17,500 nt of DNA from Anaeromyces robustus (taxonomy: Eukaryota > Neocallimastigomycota > Neocallimastigomycetes > Neocallimastigales > Neocallimastigaceae), in the NCBI GenBank assembly GCA_002104895.1, contig MCFG01000587.1, forward strand, positions 1 through 17,500, written 5' to 3'. The stretch's first letter is position 1, and the number at the start of each line of letters is the position of its first letter. The translations under genes were made by a program, and so were the position numbers. The notes beneath the pieces were generated by a model that made no database searches, had not been told where the DNA came from, and saw nothing but the letters and a program-made list of their open reading frames with translations. Below are positions 17,006 through 17,500 of this stretch, in pieces.

Positions 17006-17500
17006 TTTTTTTAATTATTAATAATTAAGTTTTTTTTAGTTATTTATTGTAAAAAAAAAATTTAGTATATTACTTATTTATTTGTTATTTGGTATATTTT
17101 AATTTTTATTTTCTTTTTATTTATTTATTAATTATTGATGTTTTGAAAAAAAATTTTTTTAAACTTTTTTTGGTCTTTTTATATAAAAAAATTATTTTAA
17201 AGTTTTACAATGTAATACTGTATGTTACACATAATTTAAATATATAATTTAATTTAAAAATAATTATTTTTTTTTACATAGGAATAATTTACTAAATGAT
17301 AAATAAATAATATATTAAATACAACATATTATAATACAATAATTAAATTACTTAATATATTATAATATATATATCTTTTTAAATTATAAAAAGATAAAAT
17401 TTTCATATTATTTTTAAAAAAAATTTATTTTTAAATATTCCAAATTATATTATGTATATATTATAATATATTATTAATATATGAGAAATATATAATAATT
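17006..17500 (-). promoter_or_regulatory. Upstream region of the PFL gene
   Basis: No gene is seen. The sequence is A/T-only with several long T or A runs (plus strand, for example 17154-17160 and 17268-17275), and such poly(dA:dT) tracts usually exclude nucleosomes in fungal promoters. The bases before the ATG (minus strand) are AATTAAAAAAA, a favourable start context in fungi. The only slightly G/C-bearing patch is 17200-17232 (TTTTACAATGTAATACTGTA), where TACA and TGTA words recur. Promoter function is inferred from position. Confidence 0.4.

Noticed and set aside
1-17500. tRNA or rRNA genes
   Set aside because: No cloverleaf-like G/C-rich segment with A-box and B-box words, and no conserved rRNA blocks, were seen on either strand.

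Overview
The window looks like nuclear DNA of an anaerobic gut fungus (Neocallimastigomycota; Neocallimastix, Piromyces, Anaeromyces or Orpinomyces type). The evidence is the extreme A+T content of everything outside genes, the long A/T-only microsatellites, a dense-intron gene with very short exons, an ankyrin-type remnant of the kind expanded in these fungi, and a bacterial-type pyruvate formate-lyase with an organelle-style presequence. The genus is not decided by the sequence.

Layout. 1-412 (+) is the decayed 3' end of a Ty3/gypsy polyprotein (integrase C-terminus plus chromodomain, two frameshifts). A G-depleted stretch follows, then a possible polypurine tract and LTR edge near 1153-1166. 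1207-4400 is almost pure A+T with several repeats and hairpins and no supported gene. 4395-5129 (-) is a broken ankyrin-repeat gene. 5496-10809 (-) is the main discovery: one gene spread over 21 exons that only appears when the exons are joined. The joined frame is unbroken and encodes 927 residues: signal peptide, solute-binding-protein-like ectodomain, Cys-rich stalk and a class C GPCR-like seven-helix region. 10810-12533 is non-coding, with tandem repeats and two perfect palindromes. 12534-13749 (-) is a 5'-truncated LINE with its zinc finger, poly(A) signal and poly(A) tail. 14570-17005 (-) is a complete, intronless pyruvate formate-lyase.

The two intact genes plausibly belong to the same lifestyle. 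The receptor would sense an extracellular small ligand, perhaps a sugar, at the cell surface. PFL cleaves pyruvate to acetyl-CoA and formate in the hydrogenosome or cytosol. They are separated by 3.8 kb and there is no sign of joint regulation. The contrast between them is striking: the receptor is cut by 20 introns and uses A/T-ending codons, while PFL has no introns and uses GGT, CGT and AAG codons typical of very highly expressed genes. All translations, splice sites and coordinates were read by eye.
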